This document shows, piece by piece, positions 23,979 through 35,554 of a stretch of 64,000 nt of DNA (positions within the stretch are counted from its first letter, which is position 1; each line of letters starts with the position of its first letter). Both the position numbers and the translations under genes were made by a program. Where the stretch lies: assembly GCF_010093535.1 (NCBI RefSeq), contig NW_022985188.1, positions 617,927 through 681,926 on the forward strand, given 5' to 3'. The DNA comes from Lindgomyces ingoldianus. Taxonomy: Eukaryota > Ascomycota > Dothideomycetes > Pleosporales > Lindgomycetaceae. Below the pieces are notes generated by a model. The model did not search any database and was not told where the DNA came from. It saw nothing but the letters and a program-made list of their open reading frames with translations.

Positions 23979-24656
23979 TGCTTAGTTCCTTGCGTCATGT
24001 TCACGTACTTCATTTTTATGTTCTGGACAATAAATGGTTAAGACACGTTCAGCCCCCATCGTAAGCACATGTGGCACAGCCGTGCAGACGTCTCATGATA
24101 AACTACAGGGGAGGCAAGGGAATCCATTTACAAAATACACAGGTTTTGCGGATTACTCGCTATGTGGTTCCATTGGCGTAAATTTCGACTGTGCTGAGAG
24201 CACTCGACTGCATCCTGCATGTTACAAGCAATAAGCAAAGCAACCATGAGGAAGGCTGATTAACGTCCCGCGTTGTCAGTCCTGATTTCCGGCAGATGCA
24301 TGCTATAGGCTATAGGCTGCATTTCCCCTCTTCGATGTTCTCCGCCTCTTTCTCACCAACTACTGTTGTACAATGTGCTCCGCCTTCCTGCGTGTTAAAT
24401 GCCCACCCTCACACGATAGAGCGCCCTGCTGTTTTGCATTGTTGTGGCCTCGCCTCGCCCTGTCCTTTATTTAGAAATCTCAACCTGAGAGCCAGTGTCG
24501 CAGAACTGGGCGGCAACCAAGCAGGCTAACAGCTACTGAACGTCACTTCATGTTACAACTCTCGTCTGCACAATTTCTACTGCTGGACAACTCTGACAAA
24601 GAAATCTGCAATTGAACTTCTCAAGAGCTGGAACCTGAGCACACTGATGCAGAACG
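23979..24656. other. Intergenic
   Basis: Only short open frames; no domain, RNA gene or repeat recognised. Confidence 0.5.
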
Positions 24657-26457
24657 ATGTTGCCAACCGCTGGCCTATTTCTCCCAGAGAGCTTATACCC
24701 CAAACAGACCCCAACCACGGATTCAGTCGAAACACGAAGCGTGAGGCGGAAATCTTTCGAGTGGAGAAATGTAGAGAAAACGTCGAGACAAGACGTTAGC
24801 AACATCTTCTCTTCGATCTCGACTGTCTTCAACTTCGTCGATTTTGTCGCCGCCCTCAACGAAGTCCCTTCCGAAAGCGAAATATTTGTCAACTTGATCC
24901 AACGCGTGCGACAAGACGTGAGCGAGGCTTTACGACTCCATGCGTGCAATACCGTCAGTAACTACTTCGAAACCTTCCCGCAAAAGAAAATTTGGATCGA
25001 TAGTATTTTACTAGACATTCAACGGGCGCTCAATGACATTGGTGTCTATGTCGAGGACGTGCGTGATGGCGGAGATGAAGGCGGCGCAGCTAGGATGAAA
25101 CACAGGTTTGAGTGGGTCTTGAGTCATCACCAAAAACTCATATCAAGAGAGATTGCTCTAAATACGTGTCATCAGAGTCTCATGGCTGCCATACAAGCGA
25201 TGCAGGCAGTCGAGATGGTCGGACAATATGGAGATTCAGCGAACCCAGTGGAACTGCCGGTTCCCCAACCCCCAGAGCTTCCCTGGCTACAAGATAATGA
25301 CATTTTGCGAAGCCCTTACTCAAGGCAAAAGTGGAGGATGAGCCAAAGAAATCTATCACTTCCGAGCATCACCGTGTCGGAAGTTGAAAGTGATAGATCA
25401 AGAGGTAAGACGTCCGGCTAGATGTGTAGGTGTGTAGCTAACCATATCCGTAGCGGATTCTGTCAATTCTTCACCTGTGGAACTTCCGGGCAGCACGCCG
25501 GAAGATCTCCCTGATCCTGATAATTGGGACCTCTATGCACCTCCTCCGAACCCTCGGCGATTCTTGGACCAAGCACCTCCTCCAAACACTCTCACCCGAA
25601 AGCCACTTAGATTTAGGGAACTCCCTCCACCACTACCAAAGACCCTTGGAACGTTGAAACTGGCAAGGCGATACCGACCAAAGGCGGTAGAAGTACGACG
25701 GCCGATGATCAAGCACAACTCCCTCCCAACTCGGCTTCCATCGTTGCCTCGACAGCCGTCTTTGTACATGGAGCTCGCTCAATATGTTATACCAAGCAAC
25801 CGCCAGAAAAATGATCCATCATTCGACACCCTAGTGGAGATCGATACGCCTGCCACCTCTGTAACTCCACCACCGAGTGGACCATCCTCAGCAACGTCCT
25901 GTCCAGAGGGGCTTCTCACGAAAGAAGTGCGTATTAACTCAGCGCCAGTAGTTATATCCGTGGAAAGAGCAGCATCGAATGATGATGAATCATTTGTGAA
26001 AGATTGTGCAGCTGACGTGCGCGATATATCATCGTCCAAGGATCCTCGGTTTACCCCTTCGACTAGTCTTCTCAACTATAAAGTTCAAAGCGAAAGTGAG
26101 ACAGTATCTTTACTTGAAAACCGAGATATTTTGCCACCAAAAGAAGCGTCAGATACAGGGCTATTACCAGAAGCAGAGGCTGTGTCACAAGAATTTCTCG
26201 TTGAGAGCGAAGCTGCAAAAGAGGATGAACCTCGCCCGATGAGTAAAGCGGGTCTGGCCCAACAGGAAATCATCTCAGATATCGTAATTTCAGAAAATCT
26301 CTCGGCAGCGGCTTCTCTCGAAAGCAGAATTCCAGGAAACGTACTCCAGCATTCCCAAGAAACTCAGAAACAACTTCCCCAACGCCCCATGACAGCGCAA
26401 TCTAAAAGACGAAGAGCTCAATCAAGGAGAATGCACATAGCATACGGGTCAGACTAG
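24657..26457 (+). CDS. Fungal helical N-terminal-domain protein with Pro-rich tail
   Basis: Two exons, 24657-25404 and 25454-26457, give 583 residues. The intron has GTAAGA, GCTAAC and TAG signals. The N-terminal part (about residues 48-200) is a helical region containing FNFVDFVAALNEVP, QKKIWIDSILLDIQRALND and HRFEWVLSHHQKLISREIALN. It resembles a fungus-specific N-terminal module found in many uncharacterised proteins, some with signalling or STAND-type architectures. After about residue 220 the protein is Pro-rich and disordered (APPPNPRRF, ELPPPLPKTL), then Ser/Glu-rich, ending in a basic tail SKRRRAQSRRM. No nucleotide-binding domain follows, so this is a stand-alone module. The function is unknown, and the resemblance is from memory of the family pattern rather than a search. 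Confidence 0.75.
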
Positions 26458-26922
26458 GGTACAAGCCCCAGCCTCTTTAGTATCCCAATTCTAAGCACAT
26501 AATTCAGCTTCAGTTTTCTGCTAAACCCCAGGAGGGACCTCTCGACAGTCTCCTCTTATTCGAATTGTTACGATAACCGCCTCAGATACCTGATTTACAA
26601 CGATCAATTCCCTCACTAAGAAACATTAGGATCAAGTTATCTGCTTTATTGCCTTCAGTACATTAAGCAACACTATCGTTAGCATTCATAAGTATGCATT
26701 AGGAATTGTGTTTTTTGATGAAGCACTAACAACGCCAGAGTATTTATGTAGTCTTATACCCCAATTTCTCATGTTCATGGAGGAAGAAATATGATCAGTG
26801 ACCGTCATCAGTTCTAGTCAAGGCATTGAATGAAAAACAGACTCCATTCTTAGTCTTTTACACAGAGTCGCACTGTATCTAATAGTTCTTGAGAAGCCAC
26901 GTGGCTCTAGCGATATCACTCT
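26458..26922. other. Intergenic between convergent genes
   Basis: This is the common 3' flank of the plus-strand helical-domain gene and the minus-strand small secreted gene. No feature recognised. Confidence 0.5.
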
Positions 26923-27439
26923 TCACTCCATACTAGGACCATGGAGGCCTATGGTCTCAGGGCTGTGCCCCTCCTTGTGCGGTTTATACGGCGGACAGAT
27001 GAAATTCGGACCACACCATTGATTAGGGATGTACTCTCGCCAGTCGTGCCACTCCTTCTTCTTCTCCTGCTCGGGGTCGTCGCAAGGTCCCAAGGTATGC
27101 GAACCGCTATTTAGTAACGTTAAGGGAGGTTGAAGGTGACTGATGGGGTTCGGAACTGTACTTACCCAGTAGCAGAGAAGTGCTCGCACTGCTTCACCAA
27201 CACGCCGTCAATCCACGTCTCAATAACCTTAGTCGGACGTGGTTCGGGGAAGTCGCGGTCAACGACTTTGCTTGGGTGTCCTTCGGAAGAGGCTCTGTGC
27301 TGATTAGAATACTCTCCCGATCACAGATTTTTCCGGACAGAACGTACGTCTTGCTGTGAGGTACTGCAGTGGCTGGAATGACCGCGGCCGAGGCGAGGCC
27401 GAGGAAAGAGAGAATCTCAAAGGCAACAGTACGCTTCAT
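26923..27439 (-). CDS. Small secreted four-cysteine protein
   Basis: Three exons, 27439-27348, 27294-27166 and 27106-26923, give 134 residues in continuous frame. The introns have GTACGT...CTAATC...CAG and GTAAGT...CTAAATAG signals. The ATG at 27439 begins MKRTVAFEILSFLGLASAA, a typical signal peptide with likely cleavage near residue 19-25. The mature protein is hydrophilic and rich in Pro, Lys, Glu and His. It has four cysteines (KQCEHF, LGPCDDP, QWCGPNFICPP), enough for two disulfides. No known domain is recognised. The size and composition fit the loose class of small secreted fungal proteins, which includes candidate effectors, but nothing here shows a host role. An extra in-frame codon upstream (GTG) is not an initiator. 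Confidence 0.72.
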
Positions 27440-28740
27440 CTTCACTGCGATAGGGAGACTTTGATCCGTGAGTCGGTCTCTAGACCGAATGCACTACTAG
27501 GTGCGAAGTGCGAAGGAAGAATGCTGTGAGCAGAGAAGAGAAAATCGCAGGGAGGTGCAAGAGTCTATATTTGGGGGCCTTGCGTAACGAGGCAGAATTG
27601 TGAAAGAGCCCTCAACGACCCAGAGGTCACTATCACGCCTTCCATGGTTCTGTCGCGACGATGGCCGTGTGGACGAACTTGCCAATCGGCATCTCTGCAT
27701 GAGCTTCCAACATGTGGAGCAACTCGACTACATTCGAACGGGGTTGAATGTAGCCTATGGTGCTAGGCAAGCCAATATCGAGCTGTTCTATCTTGTCGGT
27801 CCATGGTGTTGCCGTTGGGGTCGGGTCGAGCTAGGCACATCACGTGCAACGACACCTATTTGGAGAACACACCACGAACATAATTTTTCGCCCCTCTGAA
27901 TGATTGCAAACCGGAAATTTGCAGAACATAAGGGACCGTTGAAATGCGATGGCGTACCCCTGGCCCCCAACGCATTTCGTTGCATGGTGTTGCTGACGGC
28001 ATTCTAAAACCCCTATTGGCCAGAGGGTGCAGTCCTGTGTTGTGTGTAAGCACACAACTATTCTTGTACCAAAGTACATGCGAAACATCGGGAATAAAAT
28101 TTTCGTATTCTACGATTGCACGATGAGTTGATATGCTTAGAATCATTCGACCCTTCAAAGATCGAAGGTTGGGAGGTGGTGCCTATTATCGCTCTGCACC
28201 ATCTGGATGCAAACTTCCGGCGAACGATGGGTGATCATTTATATATCACTCGACTTCAATGTGCACGCTAAGCCGAAGTTGAGTAAGCTTGCCTTTTCCG
28301 GTCATTGATAATCATGTCCATGCTCACCGTTTCGCAGGATTTCTGTAAACAAAACTCTATTTCCACCTCCAGAGATGGCCTTTTCCGGTCACATTTTCTA
28401 ATCTAGTTCGACTAGCGTACACTGCAGCCCAGCACGTTCAGCTGGGTCTCCAGATATCCGGTAGTGAGTGCTCGAAAAGAGCATATGGTCAGCCTCAATA
28501 TAAAGGCTGAGTTTCAGCCTCCGTCTCTCCTATTCTTCCGCGCGCACTGATGAGTAAACTGCGCTAGGCTTATCAATGCTCACAGAATATATCATGTCTT
28601 ACCCTCCCGCTCCATGCTGTGAAGTCCGTTTGCGTTGTGCTTCACCGAAACAATCGTGCGCAGTTGCGAACTGGGTTGTTCCTTCTCGTCTATACTTAGG
28701 CCTAACGAGGCTGTCCAATCCTTCTGACTCTACGATCGTA
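27440..28740. other. Intergenic, divergent promoters
   Basis: This is the upstream region of the small secreted gene (minus) and of the Cys-rich membrane protein (plus). Several overlapping open frames on both strands (27600-28160) lack initiators or domains and look like chance. An ATG at 28576 is in frame with the downstream gene, but the 55 residues it would add do not resemble a signal peptide. Confidence 0.45.
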
Positions 28741-29495
28741 ATGTTTTTCGCCCTCTTACTCCTGTATGCCTTCGGTTTGACACGAGTGACGGTGGCTACG
28801 GGTATTGGGACCTTTACGGATAACAAGTGCACGAAATCGCACGATCTTCTGACCGGGCCGAACGGATATCCAGACGGAACATGCACGCCACTTAACTTGA
28901 CTTCCTCGCTGCCTGGCTTCCAAGTGGTTGGGTTAGACTCTGGCTGCGCAGGTGAATTAATCAGCTTGGCTTCTTCATACTGCTTCTGACAAACTACACA
29001 GTTACGATATACGGGCACGACGATGAAACCAACCAGCCATGCTCGAGCCCTACAAAAATAGTCGCGGAGCTCGCTTCCTGTTACAACTCCTCTTGGGTCT
29101 ACTACAGTATCGATGGCTGTGATCCTCCGGGTCAAACTCCCTCGGCCGCGCCCACACTATCAACCACTCCTCAGCATAAAAATTCTAGTAATATAGGAGC
29201 AATTGTTGGAGGGATCGTTGGAGGAGTCGTCGGTATTGCTCTCGTAATCATTGTCATATTCCTCTGCTACCGCCAGCGCAAGGGACTGGTAGCACTGCAA
29301 ACACCACCTCCGTCATACGAGCTGCCAAATGGCGCGGTTATGGAACTGCACCAATCCGAGAAAAAAGCTCACACTGAGCTTTATGCGCACGAGGCTGCGG
29401 TAGAGATGGGACGGAACAGCACATATATCCCACCTGCAGAATTGCCGGCGGAAGAGCGACTAGAAGCAAAGAAATACGCCCAACCAGAGGTGTAA
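28741..29495 (+). CDS. Cys-rich type I membrane protein with cytoplasmic tail
   Basis: Two exons, 28741-28951 and 29002-29495, give 234 residues. The ATG at 28741 starts MFFALLLLYAFGLTRVTVATG, a clear signal peptide. The ectodomain has six cysteines (about residues 30-110) and several N-glycosylation sequons (NLTSS, YNSSW, KNSSN). A Thr/Ser/Pro-rich linker follows. A transmembrane helix (IGAIVGGIVGGVVGIALVII) spans about 135-160 and is followed by YRQRKG, placing the C terminus in the cytoplasm. The tail has a Pro-rich PPPSYELP motif. The layout is that of a fungal cell-surface sensor or adhesin-like protein. It does not match WSC or CFEM cysteine spacing that I can recognise. The function is unknown. 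Confidence 0.75.
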
Positions 29496-30430
29496 GAGGA
29501 AGAACTGCGCACGTTCCGCGATAATATCAAACGAAGGGACCCACTCTTAGTTCGGAAGGCTTTTTTGAGGACCATGTGTGGAAGCAACTAACACCACTTT
29601 GCCCGATTTCTTTTTCGAAACTGCAAACAAGTGCGAATCTCACATCTCAGCCTTTTCCTATTCTGGAATCATTCAGCGAAGGAAGGGTCTTGGGGGCTGA
29701 TTGGACAGCTTGCCCTGCAATGAATAATTGGTCAACCTATTTTCCTCGGCGCTATGCTAAGAGAGAAACGTGAGCACCTCTTTACTCGTCGAAGTTACCA
29801 GCCACAAGTCATTTTTGTCAAGTCTCCTAGAACAGAACTGGTGCGAGTTCATGGCTTTGACACCACAATGCTGTCACGGTTGTGGAAATGCTTTAGGTTG
29901 CTGTTCGACTCGAAGTTGTCGACGGTTCTATCCATGTCTCAGCTCCCACTATTGGTAACACCACTCCTCCTAGCTTGTTCTTTCAAGAAGGAAATTATCA
30001 CCGCCAACAGAGCGCCTCTTTTTTGCCTTCTCACTTAACCACAACACCTTCGTTTAGACTAAATTAATCCGCAGCTGTGCTCTCCGGCCGCACAAAATAT
30101 TACCCTATCGTAGGACCAATCAGACTTTTACCGTGGGCAGGATATCATCTCCCTAGCACAGCGGGGTATTGTATTAGTAGTATTTCTCTTAAATCGTGAC
30201 ATAACACTGCGTTCCCTTTTATTCTCCGGAATCGGGGGAATGATATCTCCACGGATAGTTGGCGGGGAAATTGGAGATGTCCTCGGTTTAGAGAAAGTCC
30301 CCGCACTTAAGACGATCTATCGAGCGGAGGAAATTTCCTTCCTTGACAGCATGCCAACCTCACTTCTCTTGGATGCAAATATATATTCTCCCGTCGTGAC
30401 AGCTTTGGTTGCTACCAAGTCACCTCCAGA
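29496..30430. other. Intergenic
   Basis: Short unsupported open frames only. No RNA gene or repeat recognised. Confidence 0.45.
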
Positions 30431-31636
30431 ATGATTGATGCAACACATTTGAACGGTTCCAGCAGGGCCTCAGTCCCCGTACAACCTCGTCTCTTCAATC
30501 TCTCCAAGCCCCCATCTGTCGAGGCGTTCGATACCCTTTGTTCGCAACCCCTACGTTGCGATTATCCCCTAGCTTCATCAATACAATCAAATATTCCAAT
30601 CTACAAACTTCCTCCCTTCAAATCCCTCACCGCAGAGCAGTGCTCCGCTCTCCAGGACGAGTGGTACCACATCCTTCTATCTGGTCCTGGAGTCTTTGTG
30701 ACTAAGGGTCTCTACAAGGACACCACCCTTCTCGACAAAATGAACTCTGTCTTCTCCGACATCATCGCGCACGAGAAGCAAGGCTCAAGATCCCGAGGCG
30801 ATCATTTCGCCTCATCCGGCCAGAACGATCGGATCTGGAACTCCTTCTCCAAACATTGCGCCCTTGACCCACCATCATTTCTTTCCTATTATTCGAATCC
30901 CTATCTTCCACTTATATCGTCTACGTGGCTTGGACCAAGCCACCGTATCACAGCTCAAGTCAACATTGTCAAGCCCGGAGCTGCCCCGCAAGTGTCCCAT
31001 CGGGATTACCACCTCGGATTCCAGGATGCGGTAACCTGTTCTCAGATTCCTAAGGCTGCTCAGGTAGCAACACAATTCCTGACCCTTCAAGGCGCCGTCG
31101 CACATTCCCACATGCCATTGGAGAGCGGTCCAACTCGGTTACTACCTTTTAGTCAGATGTTCGAGGAAGGATACATGGCGTATCGCCTTCCCGAATTCAG
31201 AGACTATTTCTTGGCCCACTATGTCTCTCTACCATTAGAAAAAGGCGACGGCCTTTTCTTCAATCCGGCGTTGTTCCATGCTGCCGGAAAGAACGAATCG
31301 AAGGATGTTATGCGTTCAGCGAATCTGTTACAGATCAGCAGTGCCTTTGGGAAGCCAATGGAGACGATCGACTCTCTCCCAATAATTGAAACGTGCTGGA
31401 ACCCCTTGATGAAGAAGTACAAAGTTGAGGGGATGAGTGAGGAGGTGAGAGCCTTTGTGGCTGCGGTTGGAGATGGGTACCCATTCCCCACGAACTTAGA
31501 TAATCGAGCTCCTCAAAGTGGGGGAATGGCACCGGAGAGTGAGCAGGATGTCATGTTGGGCGGCCTGGTGAGTGGTCTTGAGAAAGCTGAGATTTTGGAC
31601 AAGATAAGGAGGATTCGGGTGGATGCCAAGCCCTAG
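30431..31636 (+). CDS. Phytanoyl-CoA dioxygenase (PhyH) family protein
   Basis: Single-exon gene of 401 residues from the ATG at 30431. It is a putative Fe(II)/2-oxoglutarate-dependent oxygenase. The metal-binding triad is visible: HxD in SHRDYHLGF (His190, Asp192) and a distal His in NPALFHAAGKN (His283), with a following Arg (MRSANLLQ, about 295) placed to bind 2-oxoglutarate. Family members hydroxylate small molecules, including fatty acyl-CoA and secondary metabolites. The substrate cannot be inferred here. There is no signal peptide and no obvious C-terminal peroxisomal SKL. No biosynthetic backbone gene lies nearby, so there is no support for a metabolite cluster. The gene looks intact. 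Confidence 0.82.
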   Translation: MIDATHLNGSSRASVPVQPRLFNLSKPPSVEAFDTLCSQPLRCDYPLASSIQSNIPIYKLPPFKSLTAEQCSALQDEWYHILLSGPGVFVTKGLYKDTTLLDKMNSVFSDIIAHEKQGSRSRGDHFASSGQNDRIWNSFSKHCALDPPSFLSYYSNPYLPLISSTWLGPSHRITAQVNIVKPGAAPQVSHRDYHLGFQDAVTCSQIPKAAQVATQFLTLQGAVAHSHMPLESGPTRLLPFSQMFEEGYMAYRLPEFRDYFLAHYVSLPLEKGDGLFFNPALFHAAGKNESKDVMRSANLLQISSAFGKPMETIDSLPIIETCWNPLMKKYKVEGMSEEVRAFVAAVGDGYPFPTNLDNRAPQSGGMAPESEQDVMLGGLVSGLEKAEILDKIRRIRVDAKP

Positions 31637-32439
31637 ATATGTTCTTAATGACTGATTCCTTACATTTAAACGTTTCGACTAAAGTCGTACTAGCGTAGCT
31701 TTTGCTGGAGGTTCGAAAAATTGTGGAAAGCGATGGGAGGCCGTCGCTGATATATCCACTAGCGTATGAAGATATCATGAGCACCAAAAAACCGCATCTT
31801 CTATAAACCCATTCTGTGGAGTCTCTCGATATCCAAACCTTTCGAGGTTGGGATCGTTGCGGCCGGTGAGCTTCGCCGCATATGGCGATAAGAAATTTGC
31901 ACAAAGGATTCCCGAAGTCGCGCGGTTGGCAAATGACAGCATCCAAAAACTACTATATGCTATATGCAGCCACTAATACCTGATATTTCAACTGCACTGA
32001 AATCATCACTGTTATGGACCAATGCTGTGCCGTGATGCCAGAGCCACAGGAAGGGTTGCTATCTCATCATAGATTTGAAACATTCAGAATGCAGCATGAG
32101 GTACATATCCACCATATAGCTAAGGTATTTGCATTGACTTACAAAATTAGGACGAAAACTGAACATTAAGCAGTAAGAGGAACTCACGAGCCAAATGGCG
32201 CGAGGAAGGCGAAGCTTCTCTACGACCACAATGCGGACGACCTCCCTCGCATGAAAGATACAACAAGGTTTTCCAAGCTCTCTGGAGGACAATGTCGTTC
32301 GCGCTCCCTGCTTGTTAGGGGGTTTTGCCTGAACTCCAAGGAGCAGGGTTAGCCGACCTGTTACTATATTCCATGTATTGGGGTGCTGGCAATTCTTTTC
32401 TACCTCAACCTATCGAAGACATTCCTTTTGTCAAGAAGC
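31637..32439. other. Intergenic
   Basis: No supported gene. Minus-strand frame 31551-31946 overlaps the PhyH gene and is a shadow. The right end borders the AAA-ATPase relic. Confidence 0.45.
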
Positions 32440-33010
32440 GTTCCTAGATTTTTACTTCCCCACTCCTACAAAGAACTTCATTTGTAAACTCTCCCTAGAA
32501 GACAAATTTGATAACACCACCCAAGGTAACGGTCAATGCATTATCATCCTTCTCCATGATGAGCCGGGAGTAGGTAAACCCATCTTGACGAATCAGTCGC
32601 CGAGGAAATGAAACATCCGTTATACGCCATAAGCGTCAGTGAGATAAACTCTAGTGTATGGGAAGTAGAGGAGAGTCTCGGAATTTTCTTGAAATCTCGA
32701 CAAAGTGAGGGGAGGGGAGTCCTACTCACCGACAAATGTGGTGTTTCCTTCGAACAACGAACGACGCCTGGCCGTGAACGGAACAAGCTCGTCGCGATAT
32801 TCCTACACTTGCTGGAATACCTCAAGATCGTAATGCTCTTGACAACGAACCGCCTGTCGACCTTTGATGGCGCGTTCAAGTCATGAATTCACCTTCTTAT
32901 CAACTGTCCGAAGCTCGATATGGATGCACGAAGGCATGCTTCGAGGATGTTCACGACTCCCCAAAAGAACTCGCTATGTTCTCAATAACTAACATAGCGA
33001 CATATCTGAG
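32440..33010 (+). pseudogene. Decayed AAA-ATPase fragment
   Basis: A plus-strand relic of a fungal AAA+ ATPase. The first frame ends in QGNGQCIIILLHDEPGVGKP, matching the family's GKG...LLHGxPGVGKT with the Walker A Thr replaced by Pro. A small indel near 32595 then shifts frame; the next frame continues with the family's EEMKHPLYAISVSEI. Walker B is degraded to LLTDKCGVSFEQRT, where the family has IDEADVFLEQR. Sensor-like MLLTTNR is retained. An in-frame TGA at 32884-32886 sits where the family has the CGA of SRIH, and homology resumes as IHLLINCPKLDMDARR. The lesions include G-to-A and C-to-T type changes. Only about 190 codons of the ATPase core remain. It is not expected to be functional. 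Confidence 0.82.
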
Positions 33011-33644
33011 ACAATATCGAAATAAAATCAGCCTTAGACCTTGATAGGAGGGAGACTGGGAATTTGGTCAAGCGAGCAAGGTCTTTTGGAAGCTCCACAG
33101 AGGTTTCCCTTAACATGGGTCATGTCAACACCGTTATGGGGGTTAAATCTAGTCTAGAACCGTTCACTTTAAGGGAATACCAAGAGTTGATTGCTCACGA
33201 AAGCGAACATAGATTCTCATTTGTTCACTGGAAAGGGAAGTGTTTGGTATTGAGACATGAACGGAGTATATCGCTCCCACGTTCTTTTACACCACAATCT
33301 CAATCTATTTGTTCCTTTCCGTTATGCATACGCAGGACTCTATACCAGCAAGCTCCAGCCATACCTCTCTTCAGACAGACAGGGAAGCGTCAGAGCCCCA
33401 AAATCAGCTCATCATGAAGTCCTCGAGACTTTTATTTTCATTCAAATACATATTTCAGCTTAATATCATGATAAGTTTTAGAGTCACTGGTCTCTATCAC
33501 TTCCGTTCAGACCCACGTCAAGATACATTATTACTGTTCGAGCTCTTGACGCAGTGCATCGATGATGTAAGACTGAGGCTACGATAGTTGTTCTAGCGGC
33601 GTGCCCCCTCTCTAGATTTGAGGTCGCAACATTCAGTCTTGGAC
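33011..33644. other. Intergenic after AAA-ATPase relic
   Basis: Contains overlapping plus-strand open frames at 33064-33587 with no recognisable domain; some may be further decayed sequence. It is the 3' flank of the minus-strand gene that ends at 33645. Confidence 0.4.
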
Positions 33645-34736
33645 CTACAAAATGTCCACGATCTTAGTCGCAATCGTGTCGTTATTGACGCCCCAGTTCT
33701 TTGCCTGAGTCTGCATATACAGAATACCGTCCTCAACCACTGATTCATTGTAATAGCCTCCAGGGGTAAGCTCCTTGACAATTCGGAACTTTACCTCGCC
33801 CTTGCTTACAACCTCTTCAAACCCCTCCCTCAACATTTCATCCTCCTCGAATTTGTTGTACTCTAATGCATACGCGAACGCCTCGAAGTACGCTTTCATG
33901 TACATTCCAATCCGCTTGTCCCAACCTTCTTCTGCTTTCACTGCTGCATCTACTCTGAGAGCTGCAAACACTTCCTCCCAGTTGGGATTCAGTTTGATGG
34001 CGGGGTTCTTTAGATGCTTGGCAACTTTGGCTTGAATTTCGGGGATATTCTTGTCCCAACTCTCTTCAATGGAATGGCGTGCGGAGTATGAAAGCGAGGA
34101 GGAACTCGCGGCTGTGGAAAGAACATCTTCGAGTTTTTGGAGAGCGTCGTTGTGGTTGGTCCCGAGATACTTCGGGTTGAAAAGAATGCGGAGCATGCCT
34201 TCGTGGACGTCGCATCCACTGTAGAGCTTTAAAGGAATGAAGAACGAAGGAATTCGAAGGACTTACCAGTAACTAATCTTGCCAGCCTCATCCATGGCCA
34301 TGGTTAGCGTGTGATTAGAACACACGCTGTTGATCTCATCCTTTCCGGGCTGTCCATGGCCCATGTCCTCCAGAAAGTATTTGATACTGTTAAATGCGGA
34401 CGAAACGTAACTGATTGGAGTGTCAAATTGCAGCCCAAGCCAGTACCTTCTTTGGGAGGAACGCGGGAACGTACGCTTCAATACAATATCCCAGATTAGT
34501 CTTCGCATAGTCGTCCTCCGCAGCATAGACCCAGATAGCATTGGGATTGATATCGATTTTCCAGGGTACACCTAACAATTTTGACAGATTGGCTTCGAGG
34601 TCAGCCTTTTTTGAATCGAAACCGTCTCGGACTAGCTGGAATAAGTCTAGTATTGGGAAGAGTTATCGCTTAAAGGTATACCTTGCTTGCGCACCGCAAG
34701 GGGCAACTTATCCACGGGCGGAATTACGGTGGGCAT
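33645..34736 (-). CDS. Conserved-looking protein of unknown function, 306 residues
   Basis: Four exons: 34736-34682, 34646-34475, 34386-34267 and 34218-33645, totalling 921 bases in one frame. It starts MPTVIPPVDKLPLAV. No signal peptide or membrane helix is seen. The central part has HTLTMAMDEAGKIS and CGCDVHEGMLRI. The C-terminal half is helical and rich in Lys, Glu and aromatic residues (HSIEESWDKNIPEI, MYMKAYFEAFAYALEYN). I recognise no domain. The first intron would be only 35 bases, short for this genome. An alternative first intron using a GTGCGC donor and the TTCCAG acceptor eight bases further on also keeps frame, so the N terminus is uncertain. The other introns have GTACGT and GTAAGT donors. 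Confidence 0.65.
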
Positions 34737-35554
34737 TTTTTGATAACTTCTGAGAAATAGTTGGAGGTTACAATAAGGTGGGAAACGGAGATAAAGGAAA
34801 AACTAGGATGGGACATTGGAAGGCCACGACAATTTCGCTCTACTTATATTCGAGCTTTCAGCTCAGCGCCCAGGGGTCAGTTTGGGCCCATCATGATACG
34901 ACTTCGGAAGTTCGAGGCCGTGGCCCACGTTACGATTGCATTGGATGGGCATGTGATTCTCATGCAGTTCCTCCAATTATGTTGGTGAATAAGTAAGAAA
35001 GGGAGGATATCTGTCCGTCAATTGTCCGTCCCATCAGGGATCCCAGCTTATCCTCGTATTTGGTATTTCCTTCGGCTTCCATTGGATAAAGAGAGACACC
35101 TGTTGTCCTGGAAACCCAAACGATCGTTCCATGAAACTCAATGGCCTTGCTAGTTAAAGCGATGATGTCGATGGAGGGCTCAGATGTAGAGATGAGGGGA
35201 GATTGTTCGAGTCTGAAGCAGGGTGGCTTAGCAGTAAGCACGGCCCCACGAAGAGTTGCCCCTCCCTACCCCTCTCCCAGGGTCGTTCTTCGGGACCCCT
35301 GGCTCCATCAGCCACCTTCAAAGCTCAGGAACGGAAAGATTGGGTCCTTGAATACGAAGAGCTGAACAACATGACTAGCGGCAATAAAGACGGATGAATG
35401 CACCCTTCATGTCACACGAATATCGAGAAGCAGGTCAACAACACCTTACCAACAGGACAGAAGCCGTCTCGGTGAAAGAACCCACCTTTGGAACATGTCG
35501 ATGTATAGAATATTTAATTTTTATTAGTTACATTGCTAACTGTTTTCAGCCCAA
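34737..35554. other. Intergenic with possible disrupted upstream exons
   Basis: Plus-strand coding-like segments are seen at about 35168-35231 (SMEGSDVEMRGDCSSL), 35281-35392 (GRSSGPLAPSATFKAQERKD) and 35394-35490 (APFMSHEYREAGQQHLTN). They could be exons of the gene below, joined in part by a GTAAGC...CCCAG intron at about 35235-35280. However, the second and third segments are in different frames and I could not find splice sites that reconcile them. Confidence 0.4.

Noticed and set aside
30431..31636. PhyH gene as part of a secondary-metabolite cluster
   Set aside because: No polyketide synthase, peptide synthetase, terpene cyclase or transporter gene nearby.
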